A stretch of 64,000 nucleotides of DNA, taken from Lewinella sp. LCG006 (GTDB lineage Bacteria; Bacteroidota; Bacteroidia; Chitinophagales; Saprospiraceae). Position numbers and translations under genes: made by a program. The stretch lies in assembly GCF_040784935.1 (NCBI RefSeq), contig NZ_CP160680.1, positions 5,499,802-5,563,801 of the forward strand. The letters run 5' to 3'. This document shows, one piece after another, positions 31,958 through 40,809 of this stretch (position 1 is its first letter; each line of letters starts with the position of its first letter). The notes under the pieces were generated by a model. It worked only from the letters and a program-made list of their open reading frames with translations, made no database searches and was not told where the DNA came from.

Positions 31958-32833
31958 ATGAACCCCAACACGCTCTTCTACGAACCCTCCGGCAGAATTA
32001 ATCCAATTGGTCTGGCTGCTGCTTATATTGCTGGGTTGCTGATAACGAGCTTGTTAGCGTATCTCTATACGCTGATTGTACAGTTCATTCCTTTGATATA
32101 TTTCAACTTTCTGATCACGGTCGGTTTTGGGATTGCTCTAGGAGTTCTCGTGCGATTGTTGACAAAGTTGACCCAAAATCGCAGTCTTCAACACCAACTC
32201 ATCCTTGCCATTGTACTGGGGCTTTTTGCCAATTATTGTCAGTGGGTTGGCTTCGTCGTTTACGCCGTGATGGGGAGTATTCCCAGCATCGGAGATTATT
32301 ACCTCAATCTTGGATTGATAACAGCACCCGACACCTTTTTCGGGGTGATTGGGGAGATCAACAGGGTAGGAATGTGGGAGGTCTTTGGTATCCCTTTTAA
32401 TGGGGTAATCCTGACCATTATCTGGTTGCTGGAATTTGCGATAATTGCCGCTTTCCCCGTTATCGGGGTGTACAAAGCAAAACCGATTCCCTACGCGGAA
32501 GACCTGCAAACCTGGTACCCCAAATACGAGCTCGATACAGACTTTGAAGCCATCCTCGGGCCCGATCGCTTTGTGGAACGCTTGCGGGAAAATGCGCTTA
32601 CGGCACTGCAAGAACTCGAACCAGGTAAGGCCTGGAAGTATTCAAAGGCGCATATTCACTACCTTCCTGAGGCTACGCACCAGTATCTCAGCATCGAGAA
32701 AATCTATATTGAAGAACGAGGCCAGGGAAACAAAGAAGTAGAAGAGGTGATCAATAATTTTCGGCTCGACCGGCAAATGGCCAAAGCTATCTTAGATGCT
32801 TTCCCGTATAGAAAAGAGAAGTGGGAGTGGTAG
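31958..32833 (+). CDS. Integral membrane protein with C-terminal cytoplasmic domain
   Basis: In this 291-residue protein hydrophobic segments lie at about residues 16-45, 45-67, 78-105 and 153-172. A hydrophilic C-terminal domain runs from ~180 to 291, beginning 'YKAKPIPYAEDLQTWYPKYE'. No catalytic motif is seen and the family is not recognised. It is probably transcribed on its own, possibly with the MORN-repeat gene that follows after 63 bp. Confidence 0.6.
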   Translation: MNPNTLFYEPSGRINPIGLAAAYIAGLLITSLLAYLYTLIVQFIPLIYFNFLITVGFGIALGVLVRLLTKLTQNRSLQHQLILAIVLGLFANYCQWVGFVVYAVMGSIPSIGDYYLNLGLITAPDTFFGVIGEINRVGMWEVFGIPFNGVILTIIWLLEFAIIAAFPVIGVYKAKPIPYAEDLQTWYPKYELDTDFEAILGPDRFVERLRENALTALQELEPGKAWKYSKAHIHYLPEATHQYLSIEKIYIEERGQGNKEVEEVINNFRLDRQMAKAILDAFPYRKEKWEW

Positions 32834-32896
32834 GTAGGCACTTCGTTTTTATTATCAGCTTTAGGAAATATTTTTTCAACGCGTTATATCTCTGTT

Positions 32897-33862
32897 ATGA
32901 AATATTATCCCATTCTTTTGTTGTTACTAGCAATCCTTCATGGTATTGATGCTCAAACGGATACCGTTATTCTCGCTGAAAACCGAGAGCAATTGGTGCA
33001 GATGGTGAGAGACTTGGAGGATGATCCTCGTTATGCGGTTTCGGTAACGGTCTTCACCGGAGAAGTGAACCCCGCTGGTGATCCTGATGGCCGTTGGATT
33101 TATTATGAAGACTTGGACAAAAAGCTTAAGATCTATGAAGGTGAATATGTTGATGGTTTAAAGGAAGGAGTCTGGCTACGCTACACGAACAATTATTGGG
33201 GCAGTAAATTGTCCGCCCAGGAAAATTGGAGGAATGACAAATTGCTAGAGTATGCTTCTTTTTATGATACCCACAAGCCATCTATTCATTTTAAAAGTAA
33301 GTATGGTGTAGACGAGGAAGCCGCTTTGGCAATGTATGTTCTCGAACAAATTGGTCATGGGTTAATGTATTATTTGCCCCAAAGTCCAGATGAAATAAGG
33401 GTCCAAATTTTGGATATAATCGTTTCCATTTTACTAGATGCTGGCCTACCTCAGGCAGAAATAGCGTTCTGGAACCACGAGGAACAATTAAGCAGGGAAT
33501 ATCTTATTGAAAACAATGAGTTAGTGCAGCAGATTCACTATCAGTATAGTTTTTCGAAAATTGAGCAGAAGCAAGTATTTATAAATAAGCTTTTACATTC
33601 TACGGAAGTATATGATTTGCAATATTACGAAAAGCGTTACGTAAGGACTTATTATCCTAACGGAGAAGTAATGGAAGAAGGAGACTTGTTAATTGAGGAA
33701 GACCGCAAGACAGGTTTATGGAAGGGCTACTACGAAAACGGGAAAAAGAAGTATTCGGGCGTTTACCGGCAGGGAGAAAAACATGGAGTTTGGAAACATT
33801 GGACAGAGAACGGCGACGTCGTTGAGAAAATTCAATATAAAAATGGCATGGTTGTAGACTAA
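32897..33862 (+). CDS. Exported MORN-repeat variant protein (YwqK-like)
   Basis: The 321-residue protein begins with a signal peptide ('YYPILLLLLAILHGIDA'). MORN-variant repeats appear at residues ~60-100 ('KIYEGEYVDGLKEGVWLRY') and ~245-320 ('RTYYPNGEVMEEGD', 'LWKGYYENGKKKYSGVY', 'HGVWKHWTENGDVV'). The middle is helical. Proteins of this kind are very common in Saprospiraceae, with no settled function. The YwqK 'antitoxin' name refers to homology only. No toxin gene is adjacent. Confidence 0.8.
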   Translation: MKYYPILLLLLAILHGIDAQTDTVILAENREQLVQMVRDLEDDPRYAVSVTVFTGEVNPAGDPDGRWIYYEDLDKKLKIYEGEYVDGLKEGVWLRYTNNYWGSKLSAQENWRNDKLLEYASFYDTHKPSIHFKSKYGVDEEAALAMYVLEQIGHGLMYYLPQSPDEIRVQILDIIVSILLDAGLPQAEIAFWNHEEQLSREYLIENNELVQQIHYQYSFSKIEQKQVFINKLLHSTEVYDLQYYEKRYVRTYYPNGEVMEEGDLLIEEDRKTGLWKGYYENGKKKYSGVYRQGEKHGVWKHWTENGDVVEKIQYKNGMVVD

Positions 33863-34315
33863 GAGACGGAGAAAAAATAAGTGTAACAGCTTTCGATTTT
33901 TATAAATCTCAAAAGAAAGTTGTTCCACTTATTTCCGTCAATTTTGATGAGCTTGCTACAACTCCGAGGAACTAAGTGACAACTCTGAGGAGCTTGCGAC
34001 GATCAGCGAAGCTAATCACCGAAGCTAAATTACTAAGGTTGTTTTGGGAAGTTCTGTTTAGACATCGGAAAAAACAGCCCACTTAAAGTGCTATAGCTGG
34101 GGCCAGCGTGAATTTCGTTTGTTTTTCATGAGTGAGAAAATAGAACCAGCGGATGGGTTTTGCGAACTTTTATTTCTTATTGAGGATGTTTTGGCCAATA
34201 AATGATCTGAATTCATCAAACAGGCCCTTGGTTTGATTTTGCACTGTTGGCAAAAAACAAATGCTCTTAATCTTGTAGATCACTTAATGATTTAATGGAT
34301 ACATTGCTAATCATC
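33863..34315. other. Intergenic region with short repeated motifs
   Basis: No gene is supported here. The segment 33950-34035 is built of short repeats ('GAGGAACTAAGTGACAACT', 'AACTCTGAG', 'GATCAGCGAAGCTAA' at 34001-34015, 'ACCGAAGCTAAA'). AACTCTGAG and GATCAGCGAAGCTAA recur in the same order inside the MITE at 59707-59900, so this may be the remnant of a related element. The region ends at the start of the duplicated gltB upstream sequence (34316). Confidence 0.5.
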
Positions 34316-36066
34316 CAAAGAAATCGTTCTATTTTTATAAGCTCTTCAATTTCTGTTTGAATATTTTAGAGCACTGCCCAACCGCCAAATAAGACCGCCA
34401 TAATCTAAGGCTGTCTATGCAAGAACAACTAACTGACCAAAACCTAGCTGACGATCTTCAGCAGCAAAGTTTATACTGCCCCGAATTAGAATCTGATGCC
34501 TGTGGTACCGGCCTCATTGCCAATCTCAGTGGCATTCCTACGCATGATTTGATTAAAGATGCCCTGACCATGCTAATGAACATGGAGCACCGAGGGGCTT
34601 GTGGCTGTGAACCCAATTCTGGTGACGGAGCAGGAATTCTGATTCAATTGCCCCACGATTTTTTGGTAGACAAGTGCCAGGAAAATGGCTTCACCCTCCC
34701 CGAGTTTGGAAAATATGGGGTAGGTATGGTCTTTTTTCCGGGTGATAAAATTTTGAGTGATCAGTGTCGCTTCTTATTTGATGATTATATTGATGAGCTG
34801 GGTTTAGAACTTTTAGGTTACCGTAAGGTCACTACCGACCACGAAGAGGTAGGGCCTACTTCCCGCACTACGGAGCCACGAATGGAGCAAGTCTTTGTGA
34901 AGCCCAAAACAGAGATGACTCCCGATGCGCTAGAACGCCGCCTTTTTGTTTTGCGGAAATATGCTACCCACAACATTCATCAAACTTACGCGGCTACCAA
35001 AGACCAGTTTTACCTGGCTTCTTTTTCCTACAAAACCATCGTCTACAAAGGACAATTGACGACCTGGCAATTACGCCCTTATTTTCCTGATTTACAGGAT
35101 ATTCGCTGCAAATCCGCGATTGCTTTGATCCACTCTCGTTTTTCTACCAATACGGTACCCAAGTGGAAACTGGCTCAGCCCTTTCGCATGATCGCCCACA
35201 ACGGAGAGATCAATACCGTACGTGGCAACCTGAACTGGTGGCGGAGCAAAGAAAGCTTGCTGGAGTCGATCAAGTTCTCACAGGAAGAGATGGATAAATT
35301 GCTACCTGTCTGCGGTGAGCAGCTTTCAGATTCTGGTAATTTTGACAATGTTCTTGAATTTTTGGTCCTCAATGGCTTCAGTCTGCCGCACGCTTTGATG
35401 ATGATGATCCCCGAGGCCTGGCAGAATGATGAACTGATGCCAGATCACAAGAAGGCCTTTTATGAATACCATCGTACCATGATGGAACCTTGGGATGGGC
35501 CCGCCAGCATCTGCTTTACGGATGGTATCCTGGTAGGAGCGACCCTTGATCGCAATGGTCTGCGGCCCTCTCGCTACTGCCTCACCGATGATGATCGATT
35601 GATCGTTGCTTCCGAAGCGGGTGCATTGGTTATCGACCAATCCAAGGTGGTGATGAAAGGTCGCTTACAGCCTGGGCGTATCTTGATTGCCGACTTAAAG
35701 GAGCACCGGATCATTGGTGATCAGGAATTGAAAGACACCATCTGCCGCCGTTTGCCCTATAGGGAATGGCTGGATGCAAATCGGATCACCCTCAAAGACT
35801 TACCGCTAGAAGAACGCCCAGGGACTTCCCTGCACAAGGATACGCTCTTCCGGCTTCAGCAACTGCACGGCATCACCAAGGAAGACCTGAAGGTGATTAT
35901 TGAGCCGATGATTTCCAAGGGGCAAGACCCAATTGGGTCCATGGGGGCTGATATTCCTCTGGCTTGCCTCTCGCACCAATCACAGCACCTTAGTAATTAT
36001 TTCAAGCAGCTTTTTGCCCAGGTTACCAACCCACCCATTGACCCGATTCGGGAACGTTCGGTGATG
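34316..36066 (+). repeat. 1,751-bp inverted duplicate of the gltB 5' region, right arm
   Basis: This is the intact-context partner of 20625-22375. It comprises about 100 bp of leader plus the first ~550 codons of the complete gltB. Outside this interval the two loci share nothing obvious. Confidence 0.9.
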
Positions 36067-38982
36067 TCGCTCTACGCGATGTTGGGTGGGGAAGACAATA
36101 TCCTGGATGTAAAACCGGAAAGGGCGCGCTATATTCACCTCGATCATCCGTTGTTGACCAATGACGATTTGGGGCGGATCAAGCAGCTGCACCACCCGCA
36201 TTACAAGACGGGCACCATCAACGCTATCTTTAAAATTGGTGGGCAGTCGGGCCGCTTGCGTGCTGCGGTGGATCACATCTGCGCCATGGCGGAGGACCTC
36301 GTTCGTAATGGCCACGGCATCTTGGTGATCAGCGACCGTCAGGCGGATGCCTTTCATGCGCCCATCCCGAGTTTGCTGTCGGTAGGTGCTATTCACCATC
36401 ATCTGGTACGTCTTGGCTTGCGTTCTCAGACCTCCCTGGTGGTAGAAACGGGCGATGCTCGGGAGACGCATCATTTTGCTACCCTTATTGGTTACGGAGC
36501 CAGCGCTGTCAATCCTTATTTGACTTACGCTACGATCTCCGATTTGTACCACAAGGGAGCTTTCGGGAAAGAAAAACCTCGCGATTATTACATTGAAGTA
36601 TACAATAAGGCGATCGGCAAAGGCTTGCTAAAGATCATGTCAAAAATTGGCGTTTCTACTTTGCAATCTTACCAAGGGGCACAGATCTTCGAAGCCTTGG
36701 GGATTCACCGCGAGGTGGTAGATCATTGTTTTACGGGCACCATCAGCCGTATCCAGGGGGTTGGTTTTGATGGGATTGCTCGTGAAAGTCTGGTACGCCA
36801 TGATTTGGCTTACCCGAAACAGGCACTCCCTAATCCGCAGTTGGAGGTAGGTGGCGTTTACCAGTGGAAACGAAGAGGGGAGGAGCATACTTTCAATCCC
36901 AAGAGTATTCATTACCTCCAGTTGGCCGCTCGTACCAATGACTATGAGGCATATAAAAAGTACGCCGCTGAAATCAATCACCAAACGGAGAAAGCACTTA
37001 CCCTTCGCGGCTTGTTGGCTTTCCGTAAAGGAGACCCTATTCCAATAGAGCAGGTGGAACCCGTAGAGGCGATCATGAAGCGTTTTGCGACTGGAGCGAT
37101 GTCTTTTGGTTCGATTTCCTGGGAGGCACACACCACCTTGGCGATTGCGATGAACCGCATTGGTGGTCGCAGCAATTCCGGAGAAGGTGGAGAAGATGAA
37201 GTGCGCTTCCAGATGGATGAGCATGGCGATAGCATGAATTCGGCTACCAAGCAGGTCGCTTCGGGGCGTTTTGGGGTCACGAGCTATTACTTGAGCCAAG
37301 CCAATGAATTGCAGATTAAAATGGCGCAAGGCGCTAAACCCGGAGAAGGAGGGCAATTACCCGGCGGAAAAGTTGACGACTGGATCGGTCGGGTACGACA
37401 TTCTACGCCTGGCGTAGGTTTGATTTCGCCACCGCCTCACCACGATATTTATTCCATCGAAGATTTAGCACAGCTGATTTTTGATTTAAAGAATGCCAAC
37501 CGGGATGCTCGCATCAATGTAAAATTGGTTTCCAAAGCAGGGGTGGGTATTATCGCCAGTGGTGTAGCTAAAGCCCACGCCGATGCTATTCTTATTTCTG
37601 GTTATGATGGAGGAACCGGGGCATCACCACTGTCCTCCATTCGTCACGCTGGCCTTCCGTGGGAGCTTGGTTTGGCGGAAAGCCACCAGACCCTGGTAAA
37701 AAATAAACTTCGTGATCGGGTGACCCTCCAAACGGATGGTCAGTTGCGCACTGGGCGGGATTTGGCTATCGCCACCTTGCTTGGCGCAGAAGAATGGGGT
37801 GTTGCTACTGCGGCATTGGTCGTAGAAGGGTGCATCATGATGCGCAAATGCCACGTAAATACTTGCCCGGTAGGTATTGCGACCCAGGATACAGAACTGC
37901 GTAAGCGATTTACCGGTAAACCGGAACACGTGATCAATTTCTTCCGCTTTTTAGCACAAGACCTTCGCGAGATCATGGCGGAACTAGGCTTCCGTGCCAT
38001 CAATGACATGGTGGGCCACGTAGAGCGTCTGAAAGTGAATCGGGAAGTAAGCTACTGGAAATACCGGGATTTGGATCTTACCCCTTTACTGTACAAGGAA
38101 GCGGTAGGAGAAGAAGTAGGGCAGTACAAGAAAGTCGTTCAGGATCATGGTATTGATCAGATTTTGGACCGCCAACTAATTGCGCACGCCCAACCGGCCT
38201 TGCTAGCTGCCCAACATGTGAAAACGACCTTTGCCATCAAAAACACCGATCGGGCAGTAGGCACGATGCTTTCTTACGAGATCAGTAAATACTGGAAAGG
38301 AGATGGTCTGCCGGATGCTTGTATCCAGTATCGTTTCCGCGGCTCAGCGGGGCAGAGTTTTGGTGCTTTTGGCGCTCGCGGGATCGAGTTTGTCCTCGAA
38401 GGAGAAGCCAATGACTACTTTGGTAAAGGACTCTCAGGCGGTCGCCTCATTGTTGTACCTGACCGGGAAGCGAAATTTGATCCGGCTAAGAACATTATCA
38501 TCGGGAACGTTGCCTTTTATGGCGCTACCGACGGAGAAGCTTACATCAAAGGATTGGCCGGTGAACGTTTTGCTGTTCGAAATTCTGGTGTAAAAACGGT
38601 GGTAGAAGGTATCGGTGATCACGGTTGTGAATACATGACAGGTGGCTTGGTCGTGAACCTGGGAGAAACCGGTAAGAATTTTGCCGCAGGAATGAGTGGA
38701 GGTATGGCTTACGTTTATGATCCGAGGAAGGATTTTGCCGAAAGGCTCAATGCGGAAATGGTAGAACTGGAGCCCCTCGGGAAAGATGATGAAATGCTGC
38801 TGAGGCAGATGCTGCGCAATCATTTTGCCTACACATCCAGCAAAACAGCCCTGGAGATGCTGAATAACTGGGAAGCTACCCTCAAGGTGTTTACCAAGGT
38901 AATGCCCAGTGATTACAAAGCCGTATTGGAGCGCAAGCAGGAAAAACCAGCCATTGATGTGAAAATGGCGCCCACGGCTTAA
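34417..38982 (+). CDS. gltB: Glutamate synthase large subunit
   Basis: At 1,521 residues it has the usual GltB length. The N-terminal glutamine amidotransferase carries the nucleophile-to-be Cys29 ('ESDACGTGLIANL') after a 28-residue propeptide, and 'AHNGEINTVRGNLNWW'. The central domain is followed by the FMN/2-oxoglutarate domain ('GGRSNSGEGGEDEVRF', 'LISPPPHHDIYSIEDLAQL'). The 3Fe-4S cysteines are 1139, 1145 and 1150 (C-x5-C-x4-C, 'CHVNTCPVGIATQ'). A C-terminal GXGXG domain ends the protein ('DYFGKGLSGGRLIV'). It makes glutamate from glutamine and 2-oxoglutarate together with GltD, which follows. Its 5' third is duplicated upstream in inverted orientation. Confidence 0.97.
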   Translation: MQEQLTDQNLADDLQQQSLYCPELESDACGTGLIANLSGIPTHDLIKDALTMLMNMEHRGACGCEPNSGDGAGILIQLPHDFLVDKCQENGFTLPEFGKYGVGMVFFPGDKILSDQCRFLFDDYIDELGLELLGYRKVTTDHEEVGPTSRTTEPRMEQVFVKPKTEMTPDALERRLFVLRKYATHNIHQTYAATKDQFYLASFSYKTIVYKGQLTTWQLRPYFPDLQDIRCKSAIALIHSRFSTNTVPKWKLAQPFRMIAHNGEINTVRGNLNWWRSKESLLESIKFSQEEMDKLLPVCGEQLSDSGNFDNVLEFLVLNGFSLPHALMMMIPEAWQNDELMPDHKKAFYEYHRTMMEPWDGPASICFTDGILVGATLDRNGLRPSRYCLTDDDRLIVASEAGALVIDQSKVVMKGRLQPGRILIADLKEHRIIGDQELKDTICRRLPYREWLDANRITLKDLPLEERPGTSLHKDTLFRLQQLHGITKEDLKVIIEPMISKGQDPIGSMGADIPLACLSHQSQHLSNYFKQLFAQVTNPPIDPIRERSVMSLYAMLGGEDNILDVKPERARYIHLDHPLLTNDDLGRIKQLHHPHYKTGTINAIFKIGGQSGRLRAAVDHICAMAEDLVRNGHGILVISDRQADAFHAPIPSLLSVGAIHHHLVRLGLRSQTSLVVETGDARETHHFATLIGYGASAVNPYLTYATISDLYHKGAFGKEKPRDYYIEVYNKAIGKGLLKIMSKIGVSTLQSYQGAQIFEALGIHREVVDHCFTGTISRIQGVGFDGIARESLVRHDLAYPKQALPNPQLEVGGVYQWKRRGEEHTFNPKSIHYLQLAARTNDYEAYKKYAAEINHQTEKALTLRGLLAFRKGDPIPIEQVEPVEAIMKRFATGAMSFGSISWEAHTTLAIAMNRIGGRSNSGEGGEDEVRFQMDEHGDSMNSATKQVASGRFGVTSYYLSQANELQIKMAQGAKPGEGGQLPGGKVDDWIGRVRHSTPGVGLISPPPHHDIYSIEDLAQLIFDLKNANRDARINVKLVSKAGVGIIASGVAKAHADAILISGYDGGTGASPLSSIRHAGLPWELGLAESHQTLVKNKLRDRVTLQTDGQLRTGRDLAIATLLGAEEWGVATAALVVEGCIMMRKCHVNTCPVGIATQDTELRKRFTGKPEHVINFFRFLAQDLREIMAELGFRAINDMVGHVERLKVNREVSYWKYRDLDLTPLLYKEAVGEEVGQYKKVVQDHGIDQILDRQLIAHAQPALLAAQHVKTTFAIKNTDRAVGTMLSYEISKYWKGDGLPDACIQYRFRGSAGQSFGAFGARGIEFVLEGEANDYFGKGLSGGRLIVVPDREAKFDPAKNIIIGNVAFYGATDGEAYIKGLAGERFAVRNSGVKTVVEGIGDHGCEYMTGGLVVNLGETGKNFAAGMSGGMAYVYDPRKDFAERLNAEMVELEPLGKDDEMLLRQMLRNHFAYTSSKTALEMLNNWEATLKVFTKVMPSDYKAVLERKQEKPAIDVKMAPTA

Positions 38983-38984
38983 AA

Positions 38985-39106
38985 GGTCGGAAGTTGGAGG
39001 TGGGAAGTCGGAAATATTTGATTCCTGCTAGGTGGAACACTTTCCTCTTGTTCTTCGTGTATCTCACTTTACTTCCGACTTCCCACTTCCGCTTTCCGAC
39101 TTCCCA
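38985..39106. repeat. Imperfect inverted repeat in the gltB-gltD spacer
   Basis: A ~31-bp arm around 38985-39015 (GTCGGAAGTTGGAGGTGGGA and on) is nearly complementary to 39069-39106, built of GGAAGTCGGAA-type units. The rest of the spacer up to the gltD start is a low-complexity CAACCAACAA tract. Such GGAAGT-rich units look like dispersed intergenic repeats and could form a hairpin in the mRNA between the two cistrons. Confidence 0.6.
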
Positions 39107-39190
39107 AAACCCTTACACTTTTACACCTTTACACCCCAAAACCAACAACCAACAACAATCAACCAACAACCAACCAACAACCCAAAGAAT

Positions 39191-40663
39191 ATGGCCGATC
39201 CAACAGGATTTTTGACACACGATAGAAGCCTTCCCGAGCTACGGCCCGTGCAAGAGCGTAAGAAAGATTACAAAGAATTGTACCAGGAGTTTCCTCCTGA
39301 AAAGACCGTTGCCCAGGCCTCGCGCTGCATGGATTGCGGTGTGCCTTTTTGCCACAATGGTTGCCCATTGGGGAATATCATTCCCGAGTTCAACGATGCA
39401 GTTTACGAAGAAGACTGGCGCACGGCGTATGATATTCTGAGTAGCACGAATAACTTTCCGGAATTCACGGGGAGAATTTGTCCGGCTCCTTGTGAGTCGG
39501 CATGTGTGCTGGGGATCAACCAGCCACCAGTGGCTATTGAACACATTGAGAAAAGTATTGCCGAAGTGGCTTACGAGCGCGGTTACATCCGCCCCAATCC
39601 ACCCACAAGTCGTACCGGCAAACAGGTAGCCGTGGTAGGTAGTGGCCCCGCCGGGCTGGCCGCAGCAGATCAACTCAATCGGGCAGGCCATACCGTGACG
39701 GTCTTTGAACGGGATGATGCTATCGGTGGCTTGTTGCGCTACGGAATTCCAGATTTTAAACTCGAAAAAAGAGTGATTGATCGTCGACTGGCAGTGATGG
39801 AGGCCGCTGGGGTACGTTTCCAGACCAATGCCAATGTCGGAGAAAACATTCCGGTTGGGCGTTTGCTGGCAGACTATCATGCAGTAGTGCTTTGTGGTGG
39901 TGCGACCATTCCGCGCGACTTGCAGGTTCCTGGACGTGAAAGTAAAGGCGTCCATTTTGCGATGGAATTCCTCAAGCAAAACAACAAGCGGGTAGCGGGT
40001 AAGGATATCAGTAGCCAGCTACCAATTTTGGCGACAGGTAAAAACGTGATCGTCATCGGTGGTGGTGATACCGGCGCCGATTGTGTCGGAACTTCCAACC
40101 GGCAGGGAGCCGCTTCCGTTACCCAAATTGAGATCATGAGTAAACCACCCACCGAGCGTGCCGAAAACAACTGGCCTAATTGGCCATTGATTTTACGTAC
40201 CTCTACCAGCCACGAAGAAGGTTGTGAAAGAGAGTGGGCATTGATGACCAAAGAGATCATCAGCGATGCGCATGGTGCCATTAAAGCGATCCGTACCGTA
40301 AGGGTACTTTGGGAAAAAGATCCTGCAACGGGGCGCATGAACATGATGCCCCAGGAAGGTACCGAGAAAGATTGGCCTTGTGAATTATTGCTGATTGCTG
40401 CGGGGTTCTTGTATCCTCAGAAGCCAGGTTTGTTGGAACAATTGGGAATAGGCCTCGACGGCCGTGGCAACGTACTGGCCAACAATTACCAAACCAATGT
40501 GCCCAAAGTTTTTGCAGCTGGCGACATGCGCCGTGGACAAAGCCTGGTGGTTTGGGCCATTAGTGAAGGGCGTGAAGCTGCCAAAGCAGTAGATGCCTTT
40601 TTGGAAGAAGGCGAGAGTGTACTGGAAGCTCGCGACAAGGGTAAGTTGGTGGTAAATGGTTGA
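39191..40663 (+). CDS. gltD: Glutamate synthase small subunit
   Basis: The ATG at 39191 ('MADPTGFLTHDRSLPELRPV') gives 490 residues. The open frame reaches 53 codons further upstream, but that part is translated repeat sequence and is rejected. The N-terminal cysteine clusters for 4Fe-4S centres are 'CMDCGVPFCHNGCPLG' and 'CPAPCESACVLGI'. The FAD site is 'VVGSGPAGLAAADQL' and the NADPH site is 'VIGGGDTGADCVG'. The protein supplies electrons from NADPH to GltB. The spacer of 208 bp to gltB is long for an operon and repeat-filled, but the pairing is standard. Confidence 0.95.
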   Translation: MADPTGFLTHDRSLPELRPVQERKKDYKELYQEFPPEKTVAQASRCMDCGVPFCHNGCPLGNIIPEFNDAVYEEDWRTAYDILSSTNNFPEFTGRICPAPCESACVLGINQPPVAIEHIEKSIAEVAYERGYIRPNPPTSRTGKQVAVVGSGPAGLAAADQLNRAGHTVTVFERDDAIGGLLRYGIPDFKLEKRVIDRRLAVMEAAGVRFQTNANVGENIPVGRLLADYHAVVLCGGATIPRDLQVPGRESKGVHFAMEFLKQNNKRVAGKDISSQLPILATGKNVIVIGGGDTGADCVGTSNRQGAASVTQIEIMSKPPTERAENNWPNWPLILRTSTSHEEGCEREWALMTKEIISDAHGAIKAIRTVRVLWEKDPATGRMNMMPQEGTEKDWPCELLLIAAGFLYPQKPGLLEQLGIGLDGRGNVLANNYQTNVPKVFAAGDMRRGQSLVVWAISEGREAAKAVDAFLEEGESVLEARDKGKLVVNG

Positions 40664-40809
40664 TCGCTTGCGGAGATAAAGTTTGAAGTCGATAATAAAG
40701 AATAAGGCACTGATAACAGCTTGCCCGGATTGTGATTTTTCACCTGGTTGCTAATACATTGGTCACTGGTCATTAGTGATGTGTATAAAGCGCTAAAACA
40801 CCATATTCA

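Noticed and set aside
32897-33862. Calling the MORN-repeat protein an antitoxin
   Set aside because: The YwqK-antitoxin name comes from Bacillus. No toxin gene is adjacent, and the protein is exported.
34129-34206. 25-codon frame 'MSEKIEPADGFCELLFLIED...' in the gap before gltB
   Set aside because: Too short, no ribosome binding site and no recognisable relative; treated as non-coding.
20625-36066. Integration of a plasmid by single crossover at gltB
   Set aside because: A single crossover leaves direct repeats; the two gltB segments are inverted, so this route does not explain the layout.
36640-37356. Long minus-strand frames within gltB, gltD and the HTCS gene
   Set aside because: They are antisense shadows of strongly conserved genes with no motif or ribosome binding site.
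38983-39190. Extending gltD upstream to 39032
   Set aside because: The added residues are translated from the GGAAGT and CAACCAACAA repeats. The normal GltD start follows at 39191.
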